Assembly (NCBI GenBank): GCA_002842205.1
Contig: PHCI01000002.1
Location: 124,001-188,000 of the forward strand
Length of the DNA stretch: 64,000 bases
Reading direction: 5' to 3'
DNA from: Betaproteobacteria bacterium HGW-Betaproteobacteria-3
GTDB lineage: Bacteria; Pseudomonadota; Gammaproteobacteria; Burkholderiales; Burkholderiaceae_C
In this document: one piece after another, positions 11,020 through 18,855 of the stretch
Layout of the letters: each line of letters begins with the position of its first letter
Numbering within the stretch: the stretch's first letter is position 1
The notes under the pieces: generated by a model
What the model was told of the DNA's origin: nothing
Seen by the model: the letters and a program-made list of their open reading frames with translations, nothing else
The model's database searches: none
Program-made: the position numbers and the translations under genes

Positions 11020-11754
11020 ATGTCCGCTGTCATTTCGCTGCCGCAGCTCGGCCTGAGCCTTGCGGCAGGGGGGCTGACCACGCTGTCGCCCTGTGTTTTC
11101 CCCATGCTGCCGCTGGTGCTGGGCGGTGCCCTGCAGGGCAACCGGCTGGCGCCCGTGGCCATGGGCGTGGGCATGACCGCCTCGTTTGCCGGCATCGGCA
11201 TGGTGGTGGGCGCGCTCGGGCCCGTGCTGGGCATTGATTCCGACACCGTGCGCACCGCGGGCGCGGCCATGCTGATCGCCTTTGCGCTGGTGATGCTGGT
11301 GCCCGCGTTGGGCGAGCGCTTCACGCAGTGGATGCTGCCGCTGGCCTCGGGCGCCAACGCGGCGTCGGCCGGGCTCAACGGCGGCTCCGTGCTCGGGGCC
11401 TTCCTGCTGGGCGGCGTGCTGGGGCTGGTGTGGAGCCCGTGCTCGGGGCCCTTGCTGGGTTCGGCCCTGACGCTGGTGGCCAGCGAGGGCGGGGTGGCGC
11501 GCGGCGGCATCATTCTGGGGGTGTTCGGCCTGGGCGCGGCGATTCCGCTGGTGGCCGTGGCCTATGCGTCGCGCAGTGGCTTTGCCCGGGTGCGCGACTG
11601 GGTGGTGACGCGCATGGAGCGCGTGCGCGTGGGCTTTGCGCTGCTGCTGGGCCTCATGGGCGTGGCCATCCTCACCGGGCTGGACAAGCGGCTCGAAGCC
11701 GTCGTGCTGCAATGGCTTCCCGAAGCCTGGGTCAACCTGACCGTGGGCATCTGA
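11020..11754 (+). CDS. CcdA/DsbD-beta-like thiol electron transporter
   Basis: 244 residues with about six membrane helices. The two membrane cysteines of the CcdA/DsbD transmembrane family are present in the symmetric motifs LSPCVFPMLP (near residue 25) and WSPCSGPLLG (near residue 140). Such proteins move reducing power from cytoplasmic thioredoxin to periplasmic thiol proteins. The upstream thioredoxin-like protein is the obvious partner. The lipoprotein gene 33 bp downstream may be in the same operon. Confidence 0.85.
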   Translation: MSAVISLPQLGLSLAAGGLTTLSPCVFPMLPLVLGGALQGNRLAPVAMGVGMTASFAGIGMVVGALGPVLGIDSDTVRTAGAAMLIAFALVMLVPALGERFTQWMLPLASGANAASAGLNGGSVLGAFLLGGVLGLVWSPCSGPLLGSALTLVASEGGVARGGIILGVFGLGAAIPLVAVAYASRSGFARVRDWVVTRMERVRVGFALLLGLMGVAILTGLDKRLEAVVLQWLPEAWVNLTVGI

Positions 11755-11787
11755 CGGCACGCTGGATCAACCCGAGGAGAAGCCCCC

Positions 11788-12852
11788 ATGAAAAAGACCC
11801 CCCTGTTCGCCGCCGTGGCCGTGCTGCTGAGCGCCTGCGCCAGCCTGTTGCCCGCCACACCGCGAGCGCTCGTGACGGCGCCCGCGCCGATCTCGTTCGA
11901 CGGCCATGTGGCGGGCCAGGCCACCGACTACGTGTTCGTGCTGGTGCCCGACGCCAACCCGCTCCAGCCGGGCTTCTCGCTGGCGGTGGGCGACAGCCTG
12001 CGGCTGGCCATGCCCCGGGCCTTCCAGCGCAACCCGGCTGCGGCCGTGGTGCCCGACAAGGACACCAATCTGGTGCTGACCAAGGGCTGGCCCCAGGGCA
12101 GCGTGCGCATGGCCGACCAGTACCGGCTGGCTTTTGACGAGGCGGCCCATGCGCTGGTGATCACCGCGCTGCGTGACGTGACGGTGGAAGGCGCCAATAC
12201 CCCGGGCATCAAGGTGATTCATCTTCGCGGCCGCACCTTCCTCAACCCGGTGGCGGGCGACTACCCGGTCACCGTCACGCACGCCGCCGCCAATGGTCAG
12301 GTGCGCGCCACCTGGCAGGGCAGCCTCAAGGTGCTCGACCGCGCGCCCGACGCGCGGCTGGCGCCCACCAATTTCCACTTGCAGCCCGGGCTCAATTCAG
12401 ACTTTCAGAGCGTGCCCGTGGGGCAGGTCGCGCCGCACCCGCTGGGCTTGCTGCTGTGGGGCGCGCAAGGGGCCCCGCTCAACGGCGTGGGCGTGGCGCC
12501 GCGCGACCTGACGCGCTTTCCGCGCTACACCGGCGGCCTGCTGGTGCAGGACCGCAATGGCGACAAAAAGCTCGACCCGGCCACCGACACGGTGGTGGGC
12601 GGCATCATCGGCGCGGCGCCCCAGGGCGCCACCGGCCAGGCGGCCACCAGCCCGCTGGGGGCCGATGGCCAGCCGGTGCTGTCGGGCGAGCCGCTGCGCC
12701 ATGCGGCTTTCCCCGGAGGTGGCGGCCAACCCAACCCGGGCTTGCTGGCGATCCAGTTCCGCGCGGGCAGTCTGCCGGGCCTGTACCAGCCCACGGTGGA
12801 GCTGATCGGCGGCAACAGCTACCGCTTCACGGTGCAGGCCGTCGTGCGCTGA
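11788..12852 (+). CDS. Lipoprotein of unknown function
   Basis: 354 residues. MKKTPLFAAVAVLLSACASL carries a lipobox (LSAC), so it should be a lipoprotein. I recognise no domain. The first half is beta-rich and regular. A glycine-rich segment spans about residues 215-305 and includes DRNGDKKLDPATD (residues about 253-265), which looks like a calcium-binding loop. The start at 11788 has GAGGAG upstream. It sits 33 bp after the CcdA-like gene. An envelope role is all that can be inferred. Confidence 0.65.
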   Translation: MKKTPLFAAVAVLLSACASLLPATPRALVTAPAPISFDGHVAGQATDYVFVLVPDANPLQPGFSLAVGDSLRLAMPRAFQRNPAAAVVPDKDTNLVLTKGWPQGSVRMADQYRLAFDEAAHALVITALRDVTVEGANTPGIKVIHLRGRTFLNPVAGDYPVTVTHAAANGQVRATWQGSLKVLDRAPDARLAPTNFHLQPGLNSDFQSVPVGQVAPHPLGLLLWGAQGAPLNGVGVAPRDLTRFPRYTGGLLVQDRNGDKKLDPATDTVVGGIIGAAPQGATGQAATSPLGADGQPVLSGEPLRHAAFPGGGGQPNPGLLAIQFRAGSLPGLYQPTVELIGGNSYRFTVQAVVR

Positions 12853-12935
12853 TGCAGCCGCCGGGTGGGCGTGGCATCATGAGCCCGACCGGCACGTCAC
12901 GTGGACGTGCCAGGCCCTGAACTGGAGGTGACCTC

Positions 12936-13664
12936 ATGGACAACCGCAAAGCCATTCTGGTGGTGGGCGCGGGCGACGCGACCGGCGGCGCCGTGGCCCG
13001 GCGTTTTGCGCGCGAAGGCTACGTGGCCTGCGTCACGCGGCGCACCGAGGACAAACTGCAACCGCTGCTCGAGCGCATCCGCGCCGAGGGCGGCGAGGCC
13101 CACGGCTTCGCGTTTGACGCCCGCATCGAGGACGAGGTGGTCCAACGGGTGGCGCACATCGAGGCCAACATTGCCCCGCTGGAGGTGGCGGTGTTCAATG
13201 TCGGTGGCAGTTCGCGCCTGCCCGTGACCGAAATGCCTTCCGAGGTTTATCGCCAGGTGTGGGAGACGGGCGCGCTGGCCGGCTTCCTGATGGGGCGCGA
13301 GGTGGCCAAGGCCATGCTCAAGCGCGGGCGCGGCACCCTCATTTTCACGGGCGCCACGGCCAGTCTGCGGGGCGGCGCCAATTTTGCGGCGTTTGCCGGC
13401 GCCAAGCACGCGCTGCGCGCGCTGGCCCAGAGCATGGCGCGCGAACTCGGGCCGCAGGGCATTCACGTGGCGCACGTCGTGATCGACGGCGGCATCGACA
13501 CCCCGTTCATCGCCGAAAAATCCCCCGAGCGGTATGCGCTGAAAGATCGCGACGGCATCCTCAACCCGCAGGCGATTGCCGACAACTACTGGATGCTGCA
13601 CCAACAGCACCGCAGCGCCTGGACCCACGAGATGGACCTGCGCCCCTGGATGGAAAAGTTCTGA
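12936..13664 (+). CDS. Short-chain dehydrogenase/reductase-family protein
   Basis: 242 residues with a Rossmann fold. The nucleotide-binding motif is LVVGAGDATGGAVARRF (residues 8-24), a variant of TGxxxGxG, and NVGG replaces the usual NAG. The catalytic region reads FTGATASLRGGANFAAFAGAKHAL. The lysine is present, but the position of the catalytic tyrosine (four before Lys) is phenylalanine. The protein may therefore bind NAD(P) without the classical proton relay, or use another donor. There is no signal peptide. It is convergent with the PAS-LuxR gene, with repeat copy 4 between them. Substrate unknown. Confidence 0.8.
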   Translation: MDNRKAILVVGAGDATGGAVARRFAREGYVACVTRRTEDKLQPLLERIRAEGGEAHGFAFDARIEDEVVQRVAHIEANIAPLEVAVFNVGGSSRLPVTEMPSEVYRQVWETGALAGFLMGREVAKAMLKRGRGTLIFTGATASLRGGANFAAFAGAKHALRALAQSMARELGPQGIHVAHVVIDGGIDTPFIAEKSPERYALKDRDGILNPQAIADNYWMLHQQHRSAWTHEMDLRPWMEKF

Positions 13665-13736
13665 CCGCCGCCTGCACGCGGTGCGCGCGGCGCGGCCCCC
13701 GCGGGGTTGGGGGTAAATTTAGAGCTTTTTGGGCCT

Positions 13737-13781
13737 ATAGCCCCCGTCAAACGGCGATAGTTAGCTATATTAAATATAGCT
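13737..13781. repeat. Dispersed hairpin repeat, copy 4
   Basis: TAGCCCCCGTCAAACGG, GATAGTT, then a perfect stem AGCTATAT/ATATAGCT with loop TAA (13763-13781). It occupies the space between convergent stop codons at 13664 and 13783, ending 1 bp from the latter. Confidence 0.88.
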
Positions 13782-13782
13782 T

Positions 13783-14346
13783 TCAATGGCCGCCGGCGAG
13801 CAGCTTGCGCACCAGGTCTGCCGTGGTGCTGGCGCCGTACTTGCGCATCAGGCGCGCGCGGTAAATCTCCACGGTGCGGTGGCTGATGGTCAGCGCCCGG
13901 CCGATCTCCTTGGAGGTCAGCCCGCCCATGAGCTGTGCGGCCACTTCACGCTCGCGCGGCGTGAGTTCGGCCTTGACCGGTCGGCGTGAGCCCAGCTCCT
14001 CAAAACTCCAGATGCCGGCCTCGTGCGGTGCGTCGCGGTTCAGCGCGCGGCCGCTCACATGGCACCAGAAAGTCTCGCCCCTGAAGCGGCCGTCCACTCG
14101 CCGCATCACGCGGTCGTCGGCGTAGTGGCCGTGCGCGTTCAGGATCGGCGCGATGCGCGCGCCGGTGCGCTCGTACTCGTCGGCGCTGGGGTACAGCACC
14201 TGAAACGATTGCCCCACCAACTGCGCGCGTTCTGCGCCGAACATCTCGCACAGCAGCGCGTTGCAGTCCACAATCGTGCGGTTGCGCGACAGCACCAGCC
14301 CCACGGGGGCGAAATGGAAGGCGGATGGGTAGTCGATGTCGGGCAT
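13783..14346 (-). CDS. PAS-LuxR transcriptional regulator
   Basis: 187 residues. A single PAS-type sensor domain occupies about residues 8-110 (APVGLVLSRNRTIVDCNALL, then FWCHVSGRAL). A LuxR/GerE helix-turn-helix covers about 122-185 (LTPREREVAAQLMGGLTSKE, HRTVEIYRARLMRKYGA). It is a one-component regulator whose PAS domain probably binds a small molecule or cofactor. Start 14346 is chosen because the PAS domain begins there; the frame continues upstream over the promoter. It is divergent from scoAB, so control of the CoA-transferase and of itself is likely. Confidence 0.85.
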   Translation of the reverse strand: MPDIDYPSAFHFAPVGLVLSRNRTIVDCNALLCEMFGAERAQLVGQSFQVLYPSADEYERTGARIAPILNAHGHYADDRVMRRVDGRFRGETFWCHVSGRALNRDAPHEAGIWSFEELGSRRPVKAELTPREREVAAQLMGGLTSKEIGRALTISHRTVEIYRARLMRKYGASTTADLVRKLLAGGH

Positions 14347-14383
14347 CGTGCGGACGCGGTGTGCGGGCAAGTGTTTAGGAAAA

Positions 14384-14405
14384 ACTACGTATGCGGATAA
14401 GTAGT
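14384..14405. promoter_or_regulatory. Inverted repeat between PAS-LuxR gene and scoA
   Basis: ACTACGTA (14384-14391), spacer TGCGGA, TAAGTAGT (14398-14405): 7 of 8 positions are symmetric. It lies between the divergent starts at 14346 and 14465, where the LuxR-type regulator would be expected to bind. Function is inferred from symmetry and position. Confidence 0.5.
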
Positions 14406-14464
14406 ATCGTAAGCCCATCCGGTATCGCGCCCCGAGCGCTTCTTTTCTTGGACAGGAGACTTTT

Positions 14465-15172
14465 GTGAACAAAATCTATCCGTCGGCCGCCGAAGCCCTC
14501 AAGGGCGTCGTGAAGGACGGCCAGTTGATGGCCGTCGGCGGCTTTGGCCTGTGCGGCATTCCCGAGGCGCTGATTGACGCCCTGCGCGACAGCGCCGTGC
14601 AAAACCTCACCGTGATTTCCAACAACGCCGGCGTGGACGGCTTTGGCCTGGGCAAGCTGCTGGAAACCCGGCAGATCAAGAAAATGATTGCCAGCTACGT
14701 GGGCGAGAACAAGGAGTTCGAGCGCCAGTACCTGGCCGGCGAACTGGAGCTTGAGTTCACGCCCCAGGGCACGCTGGCCGAGAAGCTGCGCGCTGGCGGT
14801 GCCGGCATTCCGGCCTTTTTCACCAAGACCGGTGTCGGCACCCTCGTGGCCGAAGGCAAGGACCTGCGCGAGTTTGACGGCGAAACCTATGTGATGGAGC
14901 GCTCGCTGGTGCCCGACGTGGCGCTGGTCAAGGCCGACATTGCCGACCGTTCGGGCAACCTGCGCTTCAACCTGACCGCGCGCAACTTCAACCCGGCTGC
15001 CGCCATGGCCGGCAAGATCTGCATCGTCGAAGTCGAGCGCATTGTCGCCACCGGCGAGCTGGCCCCCGACGATGTGCACCTGCCCGGCATCTACGTGCAC
15101 CGCATCGTGCACAACCCCACGCCCGAGAAGCGCATTGAAAAGCGCACGATCACCGAAAAGGCAGGCGCCTGA
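14465..15172 (+). CDS. scoA: 3-oxoacid CoA-transferase subunit A
   Basis: 235 residues, GTG start at 14465 with AGGAG six bases upstream. It is a class I CoA-transferase alpha subunit. The glycine-rich CoA-contact segment [16 protein letters not shown] (about residues 25-40) and the [15 protein letters not shown] stretch are diagnostic. With the beta subunit encoded 32 bp downstream it exchanges CoA between succinyl-CoA and a 3-oxoacid such as acetoacetate or 3-oxoadipate. Ketone-body or aromatic-acid use cannot be told apart from sequence. It is divergent from a PAS-LuxR regulator that probably controls it. Confidence 0.92.
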   Translation: MNKIYPSAAEALKGVVKDGQLMAVGGFGLCGIPEALIDALRDSAVQNLTVISNNAGVDGFGLGKLLETRQIKKMIASYVGENKEFERQYLAGELELEFTPQGTLAEKLRAGGAGIPAFFTKTGVGTLVAEGKDLREFDGETYVMERSLVPDVALVKADIADRSGNLRFNLTARNFNPAAAMAGKICIVEVERIVATGELAPDDVHLPGIYVHRIVHNPTPEKRIEKRTITEKAGA

Positions 15173-15204
15173 GCGCGCCGCGAACGAACCCTCAGGAGCA
15201 AAAC

Positions 15205-15843
15205 ATGCCTTGGACCCAAGACCAGATGGCGGCGCGTGCCGCCCAGGAACTCGAAGACGGCTTTTACGTGAACCTCGGCATCGGCATCCCGACGCTGGTG
15301 GCCAACTTTGTGCCCAAAGACAAGGAGGTGTGGCTGCAGTCGGAAAACGGCATGCTGGGCATCGGCCCGTTCCCGACCGAAGACCAGGTCGACGCCGACC
15401 TCATCAACGCCGGCAAGCAAACGGTGACCACCATCAAGGGCTCCAGCATTTTTGGCAGCCACGACAGCTTTGCCATGATCCGCGGCGGCAAGATCAACCT
15501 GTCCATCCTCGGCGCCATGCAGGTCAGCGAACACGGTGACCTGGCCAACTGGATGATCCCCGGCAAGATGGTCAAGGGTATGGGCGGCGCGATGGACCTG
15601 GTGGCCGGTGTGCCGCGCGTCATTGTCCTCATGGAACACGTGGCCCGCAAAAAAGACGGCACCGAAGACCTGAAAATCCTGCCGCAATGCACCCTGCCGC
15701 TCACCGGCAAGGCCGTGGTGGACCGCATCATCACCGACCTGGCCGTCATGGACGTGACGCCCCAGGGCCTGAAGGTGGTGGAACTGGCCCCCGGCGTGAC
15801 GATGGAAGCGCTGCAAGCCAAAACCGGCGTCAAGCTGCACTGA
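15205..15843 (+). CDS. scoB: 3-oxoacid CoA-transferase subunit B
   Basis: 212 residues, beta subunit of the class I CoA-transferase. The catalytic glutamate that forms the enzyme-CoA thioester is in [13 protein letters not shown] (Glu at residue 47). [15 protein letters not shown] near residue 21 and the MGGAMDLV motif are further family marks. AGGAG precedes the start. It is co-transcribed with scoA; nothing else follows in the operon within 57 bp except the histidine kinase start. Confidence 0.92.
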   Translation: MPWTQDQMAARAAQELEDGFYVNLGIGIPTLVANFVPKDKEVWLQSENGMLGIGPFPTEDQVDADLINAGKQTVTTIKGSSIFGSHDSFAMIRGGKINLSILGAMQVSEHGDLANWMIPGKMVKGMGGAMDLVAGVPRVIVLMEHVARKKDGTEDLKILPQCTLPLTGKAVVDRIITDLAVMDVTPQGLKVVELAPGVTMEALQAKTGVKLH

Positions 15844-15900
15844 GGGGCGGGGCGCATCGGGCCGAATCGGCTACAGTGCGGGCACCGCTTTTTTCGTGCC

Positions 15901-17301
15901 ATGCCCTTCGCCGAACCGCCCGCGCTGCAATCCACCTCTGCCTCCGCCGCCGCATCCCCGTTCCCCGACTCCGCGGGCGCCCCCCCCGGGGTGGCCCAGG
16001 CCCTGAGCGGCGCAGCGCAGGGGCCGTCGCCCGTGCCCACGCACGCCGCAGACGCCGACCGGCTGCGCCGCAGCGAGCAACGGTTTCGCGGCGTGTTCCG
16101 CGAGAACTTCCAGTTCATGGTGCTGCTCTCGCCCGAAGGCCGCGTGCTGGAACTCAACCGCGGCATCGACGGCGTGGCAGCCGCCCTGCAGGATGCCGAA
16201 GCCTCCAGTGCCTCCGAAGCTACCGGCGCCGTCACGCGCGAGGCCGTGATCGGGCAGTATTTCTGGGACACCGTCTGGTGGCGCGACCTGCCCGAGATGC
16301 GTGCCCTCTGGCCGCAACGGCTGCGCGCAGCGGCGCAGGCGCAGGCGCCGGTGCTCAGCGAAGACCTCTACAACCGCCCCAACGGTGAATTGCGCCTGGC
16401 GCAGATGGCCATCACGGCGATCCGCGAAGCGAACCAGACGGTGGAGTTTTTTGTGGTGCAGGCCACCGACATCACCGAGCGCCGGCACGCCGAGGCCGAA
16501 ATCGCGCGCCTCAACGCCGACCTTGAAGCCCGCCTGCGCGAGCGCACCGCGCAGCTGGAGGCCGCGCACAAGCAGCTGGAGTCGTTTGCCTACGCCATCG
16601 CCCACGATCTGCGCGGGCCCCTGAGCGCGATCGACGGGTTCAGCCACCTGCTCGAACAGTCCCTCACCGCCAACGCGAACGCCGATGCCAATGCCGATGC
16701 CAACGCCGCCGCCAAGCCCCCGCACTACCTCGCGCGCATCCGCCATGGTGTGCGCCAGCTGGCCGACCTGACCGACGCGCTGCTTTCGCTGGCGCACGTG
16801 TCGCGCGTGCCGCTGCGCGATGCCCACGTGGACTTGAGCGCCCTGGCGCACGAGGCCCTGCAGCAATGCCAAGATCGCGACCCGGCCCGCCCGGTGCAGG
16901 CCAGCATTCAGCCCGGCATGGCCGTGCAGGGCGACCCGCGCCTGCTGCGCCAGGTGATGGACCACCTGATCGACAACGCCTGGAAGTTCAGCGCGCACCA
17001 GGCCACCGTCCGCATTGAAGTCGATTCGCAAATCTGGGCCGACGGTGCCATGGTGTACCGGGTGCGCGACCACGGCGTGGGCTTTGACATGACCTATGCT
17101 CAGAAGCTGTTTGGCGCCTTCCAGCGGCTGCACTCGCCGCGGGACTACCCCGGCATCGGCATCGGCCTGGCCAACGTGCACCGCATCGTCACGCGCCACG
17201 GCGGGCGGGTCTGGGCCGAATCCAGCCCGGGACAAGGGGCAAGCTTTTATTTCCGGCTGGGTTCGGGTACACCACCCGAGCGGGCCCCGCCGCGCGCCTG
17301 A
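15901..17301 (+). CDS. PAS-domain sensor histidine kinase
   Basis: 466 residues, no membrane segment. A low-complexity N-terminus of about 55 residues is followed by a PAS domain (about 58-195, ending VVQATDITERRHAE). A coiled linker (about 195-225) leads to the HisKA phospho-acceptor FAYAIAHDLRGPLSAIDGF, and an HATPase_c domain carries the N-box DNAWKF, DHGVGFDM and GIGIGLANVHRIV. An Asn-Ala-Asp tract (NANADANADANAAA) lies inside the dimerisation helices, coded by near-repeats. The architecture resembles phytochrome-like and bacteriophytochrome-associated kinases. No response regulator is adjacent, so the partner is elsewhere. Signal unknown. Confidence 0.88.
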   Translation: MPFAEPPALQSTSASAAASPFPDSAGAPPGVAQALSGAAQGPSPVPTHAADADRLRRSEQRFRGVFRENFQFMVLLSPEGRVLELNRGIDGVAAALQDAEASSASEATGAVTREAVIGQYFWDTVWWRDLPEMRALWPQRLRAAAQAQAPVLSEDLYNRPNGELRLAQMAITAIREANQTVEFFVVQATDITERRHAEAEIARLNADLEARLRERTAQLEAAHKQLESFAYAIAHDLRGPLSAIDGFSHLLEQSLTANANADANADANAAAKPPHYLARIRHGVRQLADLTDALLSLAHVSRVPLRDAHVDLSALAHEALQQCQDRDPARPVQASIQPGMAVQGDPRLLRQVMDHLIDNAWKFSAHQATVRIEVDSQIWADGAMVYRVRDHGVGFDMTYAQKLFGAFQRLHSPRDYPGIGIGLANVHRIVTRHGGRVWAESSPGQGASFYFRLGSGTPPERAPPRA

Positions 17302-17310
17302 ATTCACGCC

Positions 17311-18282
17311 ATGAACGCCCCCCACGCCCAAGACCCTGGTCACGACCACCCCCACGGGCACGGGCACGGGCACGGGCACGGGCACGGGCACGCCCCGGCC
17401 GAATTCAACCGCGCGTTTGCCATCGGCATCGCGCTCAATGTGGCGTTTGTGGCGGTGGAGGCGTTTTACGGCTGGAAGGTCAATTCGCTCGCGCTGCTGG
17501 CCGACGCCGGCCACAACCTCAGCGACGTGGCCGGCCTGGTGCTGGCCTGGGGCGCCGCGCTGGCCGGCAAGCGCCGGGCCGATGCGCGCCACACCTACGG
17601 CTGGAAGCGGGCCTCGATCCTGGCGGCGTTTTTCAACGCCTTGCTGCTGCTGGTGGCCATGGGCTCGCTGGGCTGGGAGGCCGTGGGCCGCCTGGGCACG
17701 CCCCAGGCCACCCAGGGCTGGACCATCATCACGGTGGCCGGCGTGGGCATCGTGATCAACACCGCCACGGCGCTGCTGTTCCTGCGCGGGCGCCAGGACG
17801 ACCTCAACATCCGTGGCGCCTTCCTGCACATGGCGGCCGACGCGCTGGTGTCGGTGGGCGTGGTGATCGGCGGCGCGCTGTACCTGTGGCAGGGCTGGGC
17901 GTGGCTCGACCCGGTGATCAGCCTGGCCATCGTGGGGGTGATCGTGCTGGGCACCTGGAGCCTGTTCACGCAGTCGCTGCACCTGCTGTTTGACGGCGTG
18001 CCGCACGGGGTGGACATCGCCCGCGTGCGGCAATGCCTGCTGGCGCTGCCCGGCGTGGCCGACGTGCACGACCTGCACATCTGGGCCATGGGCACGTCGC
18101 AGGTCGCGCTCACGGCGCATCTGGTGACGGCAGGCCACGACGCCGCCGCCGCGGCCGCCGTGCTGCAGGCCGCCCAGCAGGCGCTGCAGGCGCAGTTCCG
18201 CATCGGGCACGCCACGCTGCAGCTCGAGACCCCGCTGTACGCCCAGACCTGCCGCGTGCGGCTGCACGGCGACTGCGCCTGA
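17311..18282 (+). CDS. Cation diffusion facilitator (CzcD/ZitB-type)
   Basis: 323 residues. A His-rich cytoplasmic N-terminus (GHDHPHGHGHGHGHGHGHAP) precedes six membrane helices. The transport site shows LLADAGHNLSDVAG in helix 2 and LHMAADALVSVGV in helix 5, the paired HxxxD motifs of Zn2+-transporting CDF proteins. A C-terminal metallochaperone-like domain (VHDLHIWAMGTSQVALTAHL) follows. It should export Zn2+, Co2+ or Cd2+ from the cytoplasm in exchange for protons. The His-Gly tract is coded by six perfect CACGGG units (17353-17388), so its length can vary by slippage without breaking the frame. Confidence 0.93.
   Translation: MNAPHAQDPGHDHPHGHGHGHGHGHGHAPAEFNRAFAIGIALNVAFVAVEAFYGWKVNSLALLADAGHNLSDVAGLVLAWGAALAGKRRADARHTYGWKRASILAAFFNALLLLVAMGSLGWEAVGRLGTPQATQGWTIITVAGVGIVINTATALLFLRGRQDDLNIRGAFLHMAADALVSVGVVIGGALYLWQGWAWLDPVISLAIVGVIVLGTWSLFTQSLHLLFDGVPHGVDIARVRQCLLALPGVADVHDLHIWAMGTSQVALTAHLVTAGHDAAAAAAVLQAAQQALQAQFRIGHATLQLETPLYAQTCRVRLHGDCA
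17353..17388 (+). repeat. Hexanucleotide tandem repeat in the CDF gene
   Basis: Six perfect tandem copies of CACGGG encode a His-Gly tract in the cytoplasmic metal-binding tail. Unit length is a multiple of three, so gain or loss keeps the frame. Confidence 0.9.
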
Positions 18283-18291
18283 GGCCGGGCT

Positions 18292-18855
18292 TCAGCTGGA
18301 CCAGCTCTCGCCCAACGCTTCGGCCTGCCGCAACACCAGCTCCACGGCGGCATCGGCCATGTCGGGCGGGTATTTGTACTTGCGCAGGATGCGCTTGACC
18401 ATCAAGCGCAGGCTGGCGCGCACGCTTTCCCGGTGGGACCAGTCCACCGTGATGTTCTGGCGCAGGTTCTCGGTCAGTTCGTGGGCGATCTTCTTGAGCG
18501 TCTCGTCGGTCAGCTCGCGCGCGGCCGACTCGTTGTGGGCCAGCGCGTCATAAAAACGCACCTCGTCTTCGGTCAGGCCCAGCTGCTCACCCCGGTTGGC
18601 GGCCTCCCTGAACTTGCGGGCCATCTGCACCAGTTCTTTCATCACCTGCGCGGTTTCGATGCTGCGGTTCACCGCCCAGAACTCGTTGCGCCCGGGCTGC
18701 TCCCAGTACACCAGGCGTACAAAGTCGCCCCGGGTCTCGCCGTCCTGCGGGTATTGCACCGGCACGCCGCCCGTCAGCAACTTGTGGAAAGCCCGGTTGG
18801 CCGACAGCAGGGCCGGAATGCCCAGCGCCTCCTGTTCGAGCTGGTCTTCCGTCAT
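18292..18855 (-). pseudogene. Internally deleted type I restriction subunit HsdR
   Basis: The frame is open for 187 residues but joins pieces of a normally about 1000-residue HsdR. Residues 1-12 (MTEDQLEQEALG) are the HsdR N-terminus. Residues 13-68 (IPALLSANRAFHKLLTGG, DGETRGDFVRLVYW, NEFWAVN) come from the N-terminal domain further on. Residues about 70-187 (LTEDEVRFYDALAHNESA, VRASLRLMVKRILRKYKY) are the C-terminal DUF3387-type helical domain. The nuclease and helicase motor motifs are gone. Both joints keep the frame. The ATG overlaps the stop of fic as ATGA (18852-18855), so it would be translationally coupled. It could be a dead remnant or a retained small protein; restriction activity is excluded. 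Confidence 0.8.

Noticed and set aside
17353-17388. Tandem CACGGG units considered as a CRISPR-like array
   Set aside because: Units are 6 bp with no spacers and encode a His-Gly tract inside the CDF gene.
15871-18267. 798-codon minus frame opposite the histidine kinase and CDF genes
   Set aside because: Both plus-strand genes have complete, ordered domains; the minus frame has none and is a shadow.
18283-18300. Searched for a duplicated tRNA-Gly 3' end as the far attachment site of the Fic/restriction island
   Set aside because: No stretch resembling GGTTCGATTCCC or its complement was found near 18.29 kb or in the gap at 20.0-20.4 kb.
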